DNA of 62,325 nt, from positions 1 through 62,325 of the forward strand of contig JAQUTW010000008.1 of the NCBI GenBank assembly GCA_028694215.1. The letters run 5' to 3'. Shown here one piece after another: positions 8,155 to 17,800 of the stretch (position 1 is its first letter; the number at the start of each line of letters is the position of its first letter). The position numbers and the translations under genes were made by a program. This DNA comes from Paludibacteraceae bacterium. GTDB lineage: Bacteria > Bacteroidota > Bacteroidia > Bacteroidales > Paludibacteraceae. Below the pieces are notes generated by a model. That model was given only the letters and a program-made list of their open reading frames with translations, searched no databases and was not told the DNA's origin.

Positions 8155-9024
8155 ATGAAGGCTTATATCAATAGTTTCAGACTTCGGACTTTGCCTTTGT
8201 CGATGTCCGGCATTATTTTAGGAACCTTTCTTTCTCCAAATGTTATTCGGTGGGAAGTTTTTTTGTTTGCCATACTTACTGTTTTGTGTTTGCAGATTCT
8301 TACCAATCTGTGTAACGAACTTGGCGATGCACGACGGGGAACAGATACCGAACAGAGCGGTCGTGTAGCGTATTCGTTGCAGCAAGGTTTGATTACCGAA
8401 GAAGGTTTGAAACGCTGTATTTATATTTTTTCTGTATTGGCAGCCATTATGGGAACCATTTTGGTATGGCTGACGTTTGGTACGTTATTTTGTACTGAAT
8501 CTTATGTGTTTCTGGCATTGGGAGCAGCAGCCATTGTTGCAGCCATTACTTATACTTTGGGTAGTCATGCCTACGGCTATCACGGTTTTGGCGATGTGTC
8601 CGTTTTTCTGTTTTTTGGCTTGCTGAGTGTTATAGGCGCATATTATTTACAATGTCGGACATGGAATTGGATGATAATAGCACCGGCTTGTACCGTTGGC
8701 TTATTGAGTGTGGGAGTACTTAACTTGAACAATATCAGGGATATGAGTAATGATGTGGAACATGGTAAGTTTACGCTTGCTTCTTATTTGGGTGTAAAAG
8801 CTGCCAAATATATGCAGTCGGTCATAGTGTTGATTGCTCCACTATTTATGCTTGTCATTCCTATTTATTCCTCATTGTTGGCGTTGCCTGTAATGGCCTG
8901 TCATGTTCGTTACTTGTGGAAACACAATGGCAGTGATTTGGATAAGTATATGCCGATAATTGTATTTACAACATTGTTGCTTTCTATTTTTGCAAGTATA
9001 GAATGGTGCGTTTTTGTGAAATAA
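8155..9024 (+). CDS. menA: 1,4-dihydroxy-2-naphthoate polyprenyltransferase
   Basis: A 289-residue integral membrane prenyltransferase of the UbiA family that attaches the polyprenyl tail to 1,4-dihydroxy-2-naphthoate. The two aspartate-rich substrate sites are NELGDARRGTD and NNIRDMSNDVEHG. Seven to nine hydrophobic helices are apparent. The chosen ATG is 7 bases behind the ubiE stop. Another in-frame ATG at 8131 would overlap ubiE and add only MGKKYNKF. The frame upstream of that is ubiE in another frame and is ignored. A bidirectional terminator follows. Confidence 0.93.
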   Translation: MKAYINSFRLRTLPLSMSGIILGTFLSPNVIRWEVFLFAILTVLCLQILTNLCNELGDARRGTDTEQSGRVAYSLQQGLITEEGLKRCIYIFSVLAAIMGTILVWLTFGTLFCTESYVFLALGAAAIVAAITYTLGSHAYGYHGFGDVSVFLFFGLLSVIGAYYLQCRTWNWMIIAPACTVGLLSVGVLNLNNIRDMSNDVEHGKFTLASYLGVKAAKYMQSVIVLIAPLFMLVIPIYSSLLALPVMACHVRYLWKHNGSDLDKYMPIIVFTTLLLSIFASIEWCVFVK

Positions 9025-9044
9025 TACCTTTTTATTAAAGGAAT

Positions 9045-9082
9045 AAAAAAGGGAACTTTCAAATGGAAAGTTCCCTTTTTTT
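9045..9082. terminator. Bidirectional terminator
   Basis: GGGAACTTTC (9051-9060) and GAAAGTTCCC (9066-9075) with a 5-base loop, an A run before and a T run after. It serves menA and the convergent gene ending at 9103. Confidence 0.92.
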
Positions 9083-9102
9083 GACGCCTTAAAAGACGTA
9101 GG

Positions 9103-10113
9103 TTATTTGCTCAACGACAAAGCGACATTAACGGCACAAGCTACCGTGCAGCCAACCATCGGGTTGTTGCCAATGCCAAGAAAGCCCATCATTTCTACGT
9201 GGGCCGGCACAGACGAAGAACCTGCAAATTGTGCATCGGAGTGCATACGTCCCATGGTATCTGTCATGCCGTAAGAAGCTGGTCCTGCAGCCATATTGTC
9301 TGGGTGCAAAGTACGACCTGTTCCGCCGCCTGAAGCTACTGAGAAATATGGTTTCCCGGCTAAAATACGTTCTTTTTTGTAGGTACCGGCAACAGGATGT
9401 TGAAAGCGTGTCGGATTGGTAGAGTTGCCGGTAATAGAAACATCTACATTCTCTTTCCAAAGAATGGCAACACCTTCGCGTACATCGTCGGCTCCGTAAC
9501 ATTTTACTTTTGCACGAGGACCATCGCTATACGCCGTTTCTTTAACTACTTTCAATTCGCTTGTGTAGTAATCAAATTCAGTTTGAACGTATGTAAAGCC
9601 GTTGATCCGTGAAATAATCATGGCAGCATCTTTGCCAAGTCCGTTAAGAATGCAGCGCAAAGGATTTTTACGTACCTTATTTGCCATTTCGGCAATTTTA
9701 ATGGCACCTTCGGCAGCAGCAAAACTTTCGTGACCAGCCAAGAATGCAAAGCATTGCGTTTCTTCGCGCAACAAACGTGCAGCCAAATTGCCATGTCCTA
9801 TGCCTACTTTACGGTCATCGGCTACAGATCCAGGAATGCAGAACGCCTGCAAGCCCAAACCGATCGCTTCGGCAGCATCTGCTGCATTTTTGCAACCTTT
9901 TTTCAAAGCTATGGCAGATCCTACTACGTAAGCCCATTTGGCATTTTCGAAACAAATCATTTGAGTTTCTTCGCATGTTTTGTACGGATCCAAGCCGGCA
10001 GTTTCGCAAATAGCATTGGCTTCCTCAATATCTTTGATGCCATTGGCATTCAAAACAGCCAAAATCTGTGTCATACGACGATCTTGACTTTCAAATTTTA
10101 CTTCTCTTATCAT
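9103..10113 (-). CDS. GGGtGRT protein
   Basis: A 336-residue protein of the family named after its GGGTGRT motif, here followed by LHPDNMAAGP and then a Gly/Met-rich C terminus ending GNNPMVGCTVACAVNVAL. As far as I know the biochemical function of the family is not established. It has no signal peptide or membrane segment. It sits 6 bases behind a NifU-like scaffold gene on the same strand, an arrangement I recall from many anaerobes, which points to a joint role involving an iron-sulfur or other metal cofactor (inference). It ends before a shared terminator. Confidence 0.9.
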   Translation of the reverse strand: MIREVKFESQDRRMTQILAVLNANGIKDIEEANAICETAGLDPYKTCEETQMICFENAKWAYVVGSAIALKKGCKNAADAAEAIGLGLQAFCIPGSVADDRKVGIGHGNLAARLLREETQCFAFLAGHESFAAAEGAIKIAEMANKVRKNPLRCILNGLGKDAAMIISRINGFTYVQTEFDYYTSELKVVKETAYSDGPRAKVKCYGADDVREGVAILWKENVDVSITGNSTNPTRFQHPVAGTYKKERILAGKPYFSVASGGGTGRTLHPDNMAAGPASYGMTDTMGRMHSDAQFAGSSSVPAHVEMMGFLGIGNNPMVGCTVACAVNVALSLSK

Positions 10114-10119
10114 AATAAT

Positions 10120-10821
10120 TTATTCTTTACGTGGATCAATAGATTTAACAATTCCTTGTTCAGGTTTTGTACGTCCGTATGTGCCGGTTACACTCTTGAG
10201 AGCTTCTTCAGCAGGAACGCCTTTTTTAATGGCATCCATAAATTTGCCCATGTGCACAAATTCATAACCGCAAACTTCATCGTTTTTGTCGAGGAACATT
10301 TTAGTAATGTAACCTTCGGTTAGTTGCAAGTAGCGTGTCCCTTTTACTTTTGTGCCATATAGTGTACCTGTTTGACTAATTAAACCTTTACCGAGGTCTT
10401 CCATTCCTGCTCCAACAACCAAACCACCTTCCGAGAAAGCTGATTGTGTACGTCCGTAAACAATCTGGAGAAATAATTCGCGCATAGCTGTGTTGATGGC
10501 ATCGCAAACAAGGTCGGTGTTGAGTGCTTCAAGCAATGTTTTGCCGGGCAGAATTTCGGAAGCCATGGCAGCCGAGTGTGTCATACCCGAACAGCCGATA
10601 GTTTCGACTAACGCTTCTTCGATGATGCCGTTTTTTACGTTCAATGTCAGTTTGCAGGCTCCTTGTTGAGGTGCGCACCAACCAATACCGTGTGTCAAGC
10701 CCGAAATGTCTTTTATTTCTTTGGCTTTTACCCATTTGCCTTCTTCAGGAATGGGTGCAGGCCCATGATTTGGACCTTTTTTTACAACACACATGTGTTC
10801 TACTTCGTGTGAATAAATCAT
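10120..10821 (-). CDS. NifU-like iron-sulfur scaffold protein, partner of GGGtGRT
   Basis: A 233-residue protein with a NifU/IscU-like core. Cysteines lie at residues 11, 49, 56, 77 and 106. Those at 49/56 (WCAPQQGAC), 77 (IGCSGMTHSAAM) and 106 are at positions like the three cluster-binding cysteines of IscU-type scaffolds. IscU is about 130 residues, so this protein has a long extension after the core, with GGLVVGAGMEDLGKGL and a C-terminal segment GTYGRTKPEQG. It is the first gene of a two-gene operon with the GGGtGRT protein. It is distinct from SUF scaffolds, and its client is unknown. Confidence 0.85.
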   Translation of the reverse strand: MIYSHEVEHMCVVKKGPNHGPAPIPEEGKWVKAKEIKDISGLTHGIGWCAPQQGACKLTLNVKNGIIEEALVETIGCSGMTHSAAMASEILPGKTLLEALNTDLVCDAINTAMRELFLQIVYGRTQSAFSEGGLVVGAGMEDLGKGLISQTGTLYGTKVKGTRYLQLTEGYITKMFLDKNDEVCGYEFVHMGKFMDAIKKGVPAEEALKSVTGTYGRTKPEQGIVKSIDPRKE

Positions 10822-10880
10822 ACTTTAATTCCTTAATTAGTTATTTAATAATATGAAAAAATGTTTGTCTTCTCAATTTG

Positions 10881-10888
10881 CAAAGATA
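10881..10888 (-). promoter_or_regulatory. -7 box for the scaffold/GGGtGRT operon
   Basis: TATCTTTG on the minus strand, 59 bases before the ATG at 10821. No TTG at the expected -33 distance. Confidence 0.5.
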
Positions 10889-10967
10889 CGGATTTTTCTG
10901 CATTTTTTTTGCTAAGGATGCTATTTATTGCGTAAAATCTTTTTTAGCTGTTTGAATTATTGGGCGG

Positions 10968-10998
10968 TTGGCTAATTAAAACGAAAATACTACCTTTG
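10968..10998 (+). promoter_or_regulatory. Promoter of the LolC/E-type permease gene
   Basis: TTG (10968-10970), 20 bases, TACCTTTG (10991-10998). The ATG of the gene begins only 4 bases after the -7 box, so the transcript may be leaderless. Confidence 0.65.
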
Positions 10999-11002
10999 CC
11001 GT

Positions 11003-12253
11003 ATGAATGTGGAATTGTACATAGCCAAGCGATTTCAGTTTGCCGGAGAACAACCTAAAAATCGTATGTCCCGTCCGGCGGTACGTATAGCCACTATTGG
11101 TATAGCTGTCGGATTGGCGGTTATGATTGTGGCAGTTTCGGTTGTGGTAGGCTTTAAAAACGAGGTAAAGCAGCAAGTTATTGGTTTTGGATCACATATA
11201 CAAGTGTCTGCTTACGCCGGCTCATTATCTTCTTTTGACACACCTCCCATTGCACCGTCCGATTCTTTATTATTTGGCATAATATCTCTTCCAAATGTGG
11301 CTCATGTGCAAAAAATTGCGACAAAAACGGGTATTATCAAGACAAAATCCGATTTTCATGGTGTGGTTCTGAAAGGTGTAGGGCAGGATTTTGACTGGTC
11401 GTTTTTTAAGAAAAATATGCAGACGGGTGACGTATTTGATAGTAGTGATACTTTAGCTGGAAATCAGGTCGTTATTTCGCAACGTATTGCTGATGCCATG
11501 CGTTTGAATGTTGGCGATTATTTTTTGGCTTATTTTGTCGATCAGAGTGTGCGTGTACGTAAATTTACCGTGTGCGGTATTTATGCCACCAATTTTACGG
11601 AATATGATGATTTATTTATTCTGACGGATATACGTCAGGTTCAAAGTTTGAATCGTTGGGAATCGGATGAAATAAGTCGTTTGGAAATTTGGCTGTATGA
11701 TTTTGATAAAGTTGGCGAAACTGCAGATGAAGTTTATTTTCTTACAGCCAACAGGCCCGATACCAATCAGGTTTTTTATCAAACACAAAGTATAAAAGAG
11801 TTAATGCCGCAAATTTTTGATTGGTTGAGCTTGTTGGATATGAATGCGTGGGTAATTTTGGTGTTGATGTTTGCGGTTGCCGGTTTTAATATGATATCAG
11901 GTTTGCTGATTTTAATATTGGAGCGTACCAATGATATTGGAGTTTTAAAGGCATTGGGAGCTACAAATTGGACTGTGCGCAAAATATTCTTGTATCAGTC
12001 TATGTTTCTTATTCTCAAAGGTATGTTTTGGGGAAATATTATTGGTGTGTTGTTGATATTATTGGAATATTGTTTTCATATCATTCCACTGGATCCAATT
12101 ATGTATTATGTCAATTATGTTCCTGTTTCTCTGAATTTTGCCTATTGGATATTGTTAAATGTTGTTGTGGCGGTACTTTCCGTGGTTATATTGGTTGTGC
12201 CATCTTATTTGATAACCAAAATATCTCCGTCAAAAAGTATGAAATTCGATTAA
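11003..12253 (+). CDS. ABC transporter permease, LolC/LolE-like (FtsX domain)
   Basis: A 416-residue inner-membrane permease of the MacB/LolCE class, which works with a LolD-type ATPase to release lipoproteins from the inner membrane. It begins MNVELYIAKRFQF, has one membrane helix at about residues 28-50 (IATIGIAVGLAVMIVAVSVV), a large periplasmic domain, and three C-terminal helices of the FtsX domain. The coupling segment ERTNDIGVLKALGAT is typical of this class. The start is fixed by the family's N-terminal pattern even though the promoter leaves almost no leader. No LolD gene is adjacent. Confidence 0.9.
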   Translation: MNVELYIAKRFQFAGEQPKNRMSRPAVRIATIGIAVGLAVMIVAVSVVVGFKNEVKQQVIGFGSHIQVSAYAGSLSSFDTPPIAPSDSLLFGIISLPNVAHVQKIATKTGIIKTKSDFHGVVLKGVGQDFDWSFFKKNMQTGDVFDSSDTLAGNQVVISQRIADAMRLNVGDYFLAYFVDQSVRVRKFTVCGIYATNFTEYDDLFILTDIRQVQSLNRWESDEISRLEIWLYDFDKVGETADEVYFLTANRPDTNQVFYQTQSIKELMPQIFDWLSLLDMNAWVILVLMFAVAGFNMISGLLILILERTNDIGVLKALGATNWTVRKIFLYQSMFLILKGMFWGNIIGVLLILLEYCFHIIPLDPIMYYVNYVPVSLNFAYWILLNVVVAVLSVVILVVPSYLITKISPSKSMKFD

Positions 12254-12267
12254 AATCGTATAGATTT

Positions 12268-12298
12268 TTGTTTTTTTATGAGAAAACAACTACCTTTG
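12268..12298 (+). promoter_or_regulatory. Promoter of the winged-helix gene
   Basis: TTG (12268-12270), 20 bases, TACCTTTG (12291-12298), 44 bases before the ATG. Confidence 0.7.
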
Positions 12299-12341
12299 TA
12301 GCGATTTTTTAGTAACAGTTTTTAAAATAAAGGAGAAAATT

Positions 12342-12536
12342 ATGACAACAAAAATTGGTGAAAATGCCGGTTTGGTATGGCGTGCACTTGCAGAAGGTGC
12401 TTTGGAGTCAAAAGCTTTGAAGAAAGCTACAAAATTGAATGACAAAGACTTATTTGCTGCTATTGGCTGGTTGGCTCGTGAAGGTAAAGTTACCTTAACC
12501 GATACAGAAAAAGACGTTCTTGTCAGCTTGCAATAA
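12342..12536 (+). CDS. Small winged-helix domain protein (DUF2582-like)
   Basis: A 64-residue protein that is one winged-helix fold: helices around LVWRALAEG, SKALKKATKL and DLFAAIGWLAREGKV, followed by a short strand pair. It fits the small winged-helix family (DUF2582) common in Bacteroidetes. Such proteins are annotated as DNA binding, but no target is known. It has its own promoter and a terminator directly behind, so it is a single-gene unit. Confidence 0.82.
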   Translation: MTTKIGENAGLVWRALAEGALESKALKKATKLNDKDLFAAIGWLAREGKVTLTDTEKDVLVSLQ

Positions 12537-12555
12537 GTAGTTTTGTAACAGATGA

Positions 12556-12592
12556 ATAAAAAGCGATGAACAGCAATAGTTCATCGCTTTTT
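12556..12592. terminator. Bidirectional terminator
   Basis: GCGATGAAC (12563-12571) and GTTCATCGC (12579-12587) with flanking A and T runs, between the winged-helix gene and the convergent nfo. Confidence 0.9.
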
Positions 12593-12593
12593 A

Positions 12594-13430
12594 TTATGCT
12601 TGTTTTAACCATGCAATTTCTTCTTTCCAAAGAGTTTCATCGGGAGTTTCCAGTATGAGTGGAATGTTGTCAAAGCGAGAATCGTGCATAATTATACGGA
12701 ATAACTCTTTACCAATAAATCCGCTTCCTAAACTTTCGTGGCGATCCACATGAGTAGATAAATCTTTTTTTGAATCGTTGAGGTGCATTCCTTTCAGATA
12801 CTTAAAACCGATAATCTCATCAAATTGTTTAAATGTGCCAATGAAGGCTTCCTCGCCTATGAGGTTGTAACCTGATGCAAATGCGTGAGCAGTATCAATG
12901 CAGACACCAACACGGTTTTTGTCATCTATCATATCAATAATTGTTCGTAAATGTTCGAAACAATAGCCGACATTCGTGCCTTGTCCTGCCGTATTTTCAA
13001 TAACGGCTGTTACATTTTTGGTTTGTTGTAAAGTCCAATTGATGGATTCTGCTATTTGTTTTAAGCAATCGTTTTCCGATATTTGGTTCAAATGACTCCC
13101 CGGATGAAAATTGAGACGGTCTAAACCTAAAATTTCACAACGGCTCATCTCTTCTAAAAAAGATTTTTGCGATTTTTGCAATCCTTCCGTATCGGGCGAA
13201 CCAAGATTGATAAGATAACTGTCGTGTGGTAAAATTTGTGCTGCCGAAAATCCAAAATTGTTGCAGGCTTGTTTAAATTTTTCGACCGACTGTTCGGATA
13301 ATGGTGGTGAGAACCATTGTCGTTGATTTTTTGTAAAAAGTGCGAATGCGGTTGCTCCAATTTCATGGGCGTTGAGTGGTGCGTTTTCAACTCCACCAGA
13401 TGCGCTTACGTGTGCTCCTATGTATTTCAT
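12594..13430 (-). CDS. nfo: Deoxyribonuclease IV (AP endonuclease)
   Basis: A 278-residue TIM-barrel AP endonuclease that cuts DNA 5' to abasic sites in base-excision repair. It has the family's metal-binding segments: [14 protein letters not shown] at the N terminus, the histidine in LNFHPGSH, the IENTAGQG segment, [22 protein letters not shown] with DRHESLGSG, and a final ILETPDE. Length is normal. It is 18 bases behind an envelope protein gene on the same strand and probably shares its transcript. Confidence 0.96.
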   Translation of the reverse strand: MKYIGAHVSASGGVENAPLNAHEIGATAFALFTKNQRQWFSPPLSEQSVEKFKQACNNFGFSAAQILPHDSYLINLGSPDTEGLQKSQKSFLEEMSRCEILGLDRLNFHPGSHLNQISENDCLKQIAESINWTLQQTKNVTAVIENTAGQGTNVGYCFEHLRTIIDMIDDKNRVGVCIDTAHAFASGYNLIGEEAFIGTFKQFDEIIGFKYLKGMHLNDSKKDLSTHVDRHESLGSGFIGKELFRIIMHDSRFDNIPLILETPDETLWKEEIAWLKQA

Positions 13431-13448
13431 AATCTGTTGTTTGTGTGT

Positions 13449-14690
13449 TTATTGTAATGGTGATGTATGAATAATTTGTCGTGGTGCAGTTTGGCTTAAT
13501 TGTGCATTTGAATAAGCCTTAACTCCTGATGTTTGAACGGAAATTACTTTTAAAGTTGATTTGTTGTGGAGTTTTACTTCCTGATTGTTTTTGTCTGATA
13601 AATTGACATTGGAAATCCAATTTTTTTCGGCAACAACCATCTGATTATTTTCCCGTTTGAACAAAACATTGTGTTGGATGGTGCCGTTGATGCGCTTCAA
13701 ACGATATTTTGTGATGTCATCTTCCTGTAGATTTATCAGATTGAGTGCGGCTAATTGCGCAGCCGACAATTTGTAGCCAAATGGAATGTTGGCACTTGCA
13801 TTGACACTTTGCGACAAGTTGAGTACACTGTAAGTTTGCCTGTCAACCGTAAGCAAGAGTTTCATTTCTGATTTGGCAATTCCCGGCAGGTTAAATGTTT
13901 TTGTGTAGGTTAAAATCCATTTTTTTTGTCCTTTCTCGGTAATATTCCATCGTCCGGTCTCCCGATAATTGTCCTCAAACAGCATTTTTATATCAAGTGC
14001 CCAAAACATTTTGTGCACAGGAGTCGAATTGTTGAAATTGATATTTTGCAAAGCTTTTTTTTCTTTCTTTTTCAAGAGTTTGGTATCAAAATATTTGATG
14101 CCTGAGTCAATTTCGGCGTTGATATAAAATTTGGTCAATTCGGTTTTCATTTGCAGTGAATCGCGCCCTTTTTTGCCTTTGTTGGGGACTTCTACAATAT
14201 TCCCTATCCATTCGTCGAAAGCCATTACTTGTCCTTCGTTATAAATACTGACGTCAGAAACAACACGGTATTTGCGCAATATATCAGGGAAATCATTATT
14301 CAGTTGTACCCGTATTTTTTCAAGAATTTCTTTGGTCGTTTTGCGGTCATATTTCGGTGGTTTTGCCCAAACGATGGCATCTTCCAATAAGATAGGCTGC
14401 TCTTTCAATTTCAGGCGGATAGTATCGGTGAGATTTAGCGAACGTACCGGAACGGTAACATTTTTGTAACCAATAAACGAAACAGTCAATATATCGTTTT
14501 TGTCCCTGATTTCCAGTTTAAAAAGTCCGTTGTTGTCGCTTATGGTGCCTGTTTTGGGATTATTTTGAAGATAGATGCTGGCATAGGCAATAGGAGCAAG
14601 TTGCTCGTCGATTACAACTCCTACAACTGTTACTGCCAACATAGAATGAACAGCAAATAAACAGATTATAAACCAACAGCATTTTTTCAT
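13449..14690 (-). CDS. Secreted protein with carboxypeptidase-D regulatory-like domain
   Basis: A 413-residue protein with a signal peptide (KKCCWFIICLFAVHSMLA). It is followed by the carboxypeptidase-D regulatory-like beta domain (residues about 20-95), with the usual pattern VVGVVIDEQLAPIAYASIYL, then TGTISDNNGLFKLEI and VSFIGYKN. This domain is also the N-terminal plug extension of SusC proteins, but no TonB plug or barrel follows. The remainder is a periplasmic beta-rich region with no family I recognise. Probably a periplasmic or outer-membrane-associated protein. A -7 box TATCTTTG lies at 14710-14717. Confidence 0.8.
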   Translation of the reverse strand: MKKCCWFIICLFAVHSMLAVTVVGVVIDEQLAPIAYASIYLQNNPKTGTISDNNGLFKLEIRDKNDILTVSFIGYKNVTVPVRSLNLTDTIRLKLKEQPILLEDAIVWAKPPKYDRKTTKEILEKIRVQLNNDFPDILRKYRVVSDVSIYNEGQVMAFDEWIGNIVEVPNKGKKGRDSLQMKTELTKFYINAEIDSGIKYFDTKLLKKKEKKALQNINFNNSTPVHKMFWALDIKMLFEDNYRETGRWNITEKGQKKWILTYTKTFNLPGIAKSEMKLLLTVDRQTYSVLNLSQSVNASANIPFGYKLSAAQLAALNLINLQEDDITKYRLKRINGTIQHNVLFKRENNQMVVAEKNWISNVNLSDKNNQEVKLHNKSTLKVISVQTSGVKAYSNAQLSQTAPRQIIHTSPLQ

Positions 14691-14709
14691 TGTGCTAAAT
14701 TTGAGTAAT

Positions 14710-14717
14710 CAAAGATA
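14710..14717 (-). promoter_or_regulatory. -7 box for the 14690 gene and nfo
   Basis: TATCTTTG on the minus strand, 19 bases before the ATG at 14690. Confidence 0.45.
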
Positions 14718-14790
14718 GTAAAAAAAAGAATACTAACCATATAGAGGCATACTTTTTTGTGAAAATAGAAATTTGTTGGCGGAGAAAGTT

Positions 14791-14819
14791 TTGTTGAGTG
14801 GTATTTTTTTATACTTTTG
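14791..14819 (+). promoter_or_regulatory. Promoter of the first large T9SS protein
   Basis: TTG (14791-14793), 18 bases, TACTTTTG (14812-14819), 14 bases before the ATG at 14834. The spacing is one base shorter than usual. Confidence 0.5.
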
Positions 14820-14833
14820 CGTAATCTTTATTT

Positions 14834-17800
14834 ATGAAACAGATTTTAACAATATTATGGTTGTGTTTATTGCCGGTTACACTATGTGCCGATGCTTTTG
14901 AAATGATAGGGAGCACTTGTCAGATGCCGGTAAATCTGTCATACGAAGATAATGCTGATGGTCAGATTGTGGTACGATGGAAGATGCCTTCACAAATTAA
15001 ATCTGCAAAAATTTTAGGCTCACATGAACTGGTTAATCAGTCGGAATTAATCACGTATGATTCTGTTGGCTATGAAGGTGCGGCTGTTAGTTCATTGTAT
15101 GGCGGAATGACCTCTCTTGGTGTAAACGCCAATTATAAAAAAAACTATTGGTTGGCAGATGATGTTACGTTGGCGGCGAACAGTTCCATAGAAGAAATAG
15201 AATTTTACGCATACCAATCTTTTTATTATAATTACAACATATCGCCTATAACAGGAGTTTATGTGCTGATTTACAATGGCTCACCAAATGATGGCGGAAA
15301 AGTCGTTTGGGGCAATGATACAACTAATTTGCTTACACAATCCGAGTTTACAGGCATTTACAGGGTTGCAACGGATTATTTGTCGAATGATAGAGCCATT
15401 ATGAAGGTAGTGGCAAATGTTCAAACAATTTTACCGGCGGGAAAATATTGGGTCGCTGTGTCGTTTTCAACGGCTACCGATTCTGAAGTTTGGGGTGTGC
15501 CAAGAGCGGTGCTTAACCTGAAAAATACAGGTAATGCGTTGCAACAGGACGAACAAGGCTGGACATTGTGGACGGACGCAGGAAACGCCGGAACGATGGG
15601 CTTGCCGATGATTATCAGGGGAGTATATGACAATGTTGTCGGATTTAATGTTTTTCGTGATGGTAAGCAGTTAAACGACACGGTTTTATCAAACTATTTT
15701 TATGTAGATACCACTGTAAATCTTGCAACATCTTATTGCTATCAGGTTCAGGCTGTTTATGCAAGTTGTGTATCTAATTTGTCGTCACAATTATGTTTGA
15801 GAACACGTGGTTGTCCGTTGCCAAAATCGTTATCCGTTGCCGAAAAAAGTGATGCGTTTGTTTTTAGCTGGCAAGCAACAGGTACCGAAACTGGTTGGCA
15901 GGTAGTGGTGTCCGACTCTGCTGTTATGGATTTTAATTCCAAAACGTCTGTTTTTGTGACGGATACGTTTTATAATTTGCCTGACGTACAAATTGGCGAT
16001 TTATATTATTGCTATGTTCGTTCAGATTGTGGCAACAATGAATGCAGCCAATGGGTAATGACCAATCTGATAACTTTTCCGACGGAGATAGGCGAAGATG
16101 GTCGTTTGTACTATTTACTTTCATCAGAATCGGATTTGAATAAATTTCGCGATTTGGTATTTTTAGGTTATCATTCTATTAACGGGAAATTGGCGAATAA
16201 TATCTTTTTCAATGATTTGTGGTATCCTATTGGAACAAAAGAACATCCTTATTGTGGCGTCTTTGATGGGAATGGTTATTTTCTTGATACCATGAATGTT
16301 CAGATAGCGTATGCCGGTGCCGGTTTGTTTGGCGTGGCAACGGGTGGTGCTTATTTTAAAAATATTGGCATAAAAAGCGGAACAGTTTCTACTTCGAATC
16401 AGTATGCCGGTGGCATTCTGGGTTATGCCGTTGGAAATGGAGAAATAATAATTGAGAACTGCTATAATAAAGCTTATGTGACGAGCTTGACAGAGTTGAA
16501 ACGAGAAGCTCGTTCCGGTGGCATTTTGGGCTCAAATTGTTCGGATTCGTTGTCTGTGCGTATGTTGAATTGTTATAATTTGGGCGATATTGGTAATTTT
16601 TCTATTGCTACAGAACAGCAAAATGGCGGGTTGGCAGGTTGGTTGGGTTATAATGCCGTATTGAAAAATTGTTATAATCTTGGATTTATTTATGGCGATT
16701 CGTTGGCGAATTCGCCTGTGGCACGTTATGCAACCGGTTCAATAGAAAGATGTTATTTCCTGAAAACCATTTTAGGTAGTGTTCAACGAGGAGATTTTAT
16801 ACCGATTGACGACAAAGTGTTGTTGTCCGGAGAGTTGGCTTACAAATTGGACAATGGGGGCAATGCCGATAGGACAAACTTTTGGAGTCAAGGTTTAAAA
16901 TATCCGATTTTGTCGGATAAAAGTCATTTTTCTATTTATAAAAGTACTTATTTGTTAGATGATGATACCAAATTGTTGTCAACTTATAATGAAGCAGAGG
17001 AACGAATTGCTGTAGAAACCTCTCCCAAAGGTTTTGTCGCACAGCAAAAACCTTTTGTAATCGACGATTCAGGTAATTCGGTGGTATGTGAAGGGTGGTA
17101 TTTTGTGATGCCTTTTAGTGATGTATCAATAAAAGCAACTTATACTGAAAAAAGTGCCAGAATACCACTTTGGTTGGAATCGTTTGAGGATTACGCTGCG
17201 GGTGCTAAAGTGGCTCAACAAGCTGCTGCTGTGGTAAGTGGACGATGGACTACATGGAATAATCAGCCCGGTTTGGACGAAGATGCGTTGGTAAGCATGG
17301 AACAGGTGTGTCACGGCACAAAATCGATGAAACTGACGTTTGGAAATGATATAGTTTTACTGCTTGACCAGACGAAAGGAGCTTACGAAATAGGTATGAA
17401 GATTTTTGTACCGAGTGAAAAGAATGCCTATTTCAATTTGTTGCATGTTTTTGATGGCGATAATACTGAATGGGCTTTTCAGTCGTATTTTAATTCCGAT
17501 GTTGATGAGTATGGCAATATTGTTTTGACACCTGGAGTCGGTTATATTGATGCCGATGGAGCCGGTTCTAAAAAGTTTGTGTGTGCGTCCGACAAATGGA
17601 TGGATATCTGTTTAAAGGTGGATATAGACAAGGATTCTGCAGAATTTAGACTGGATTCGCAATTGGTACATCAATGGCCATGGCGTGTAACAACTTTTGG
17701 CGCAACGTCTTCGAAAAATTTGGCAGCTGTCAATTTTTTCCCGACTACAAGTACCGATACATCTGAGTTTTATGTTGACAGCATCGCACTGACACAATTG

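Noticed and set aside
9730-10323. 197-codon plus-strand frame across the GGGtGRT/scaffold genes
   Set aside because: Antisense shadow of two clearly coding genes.
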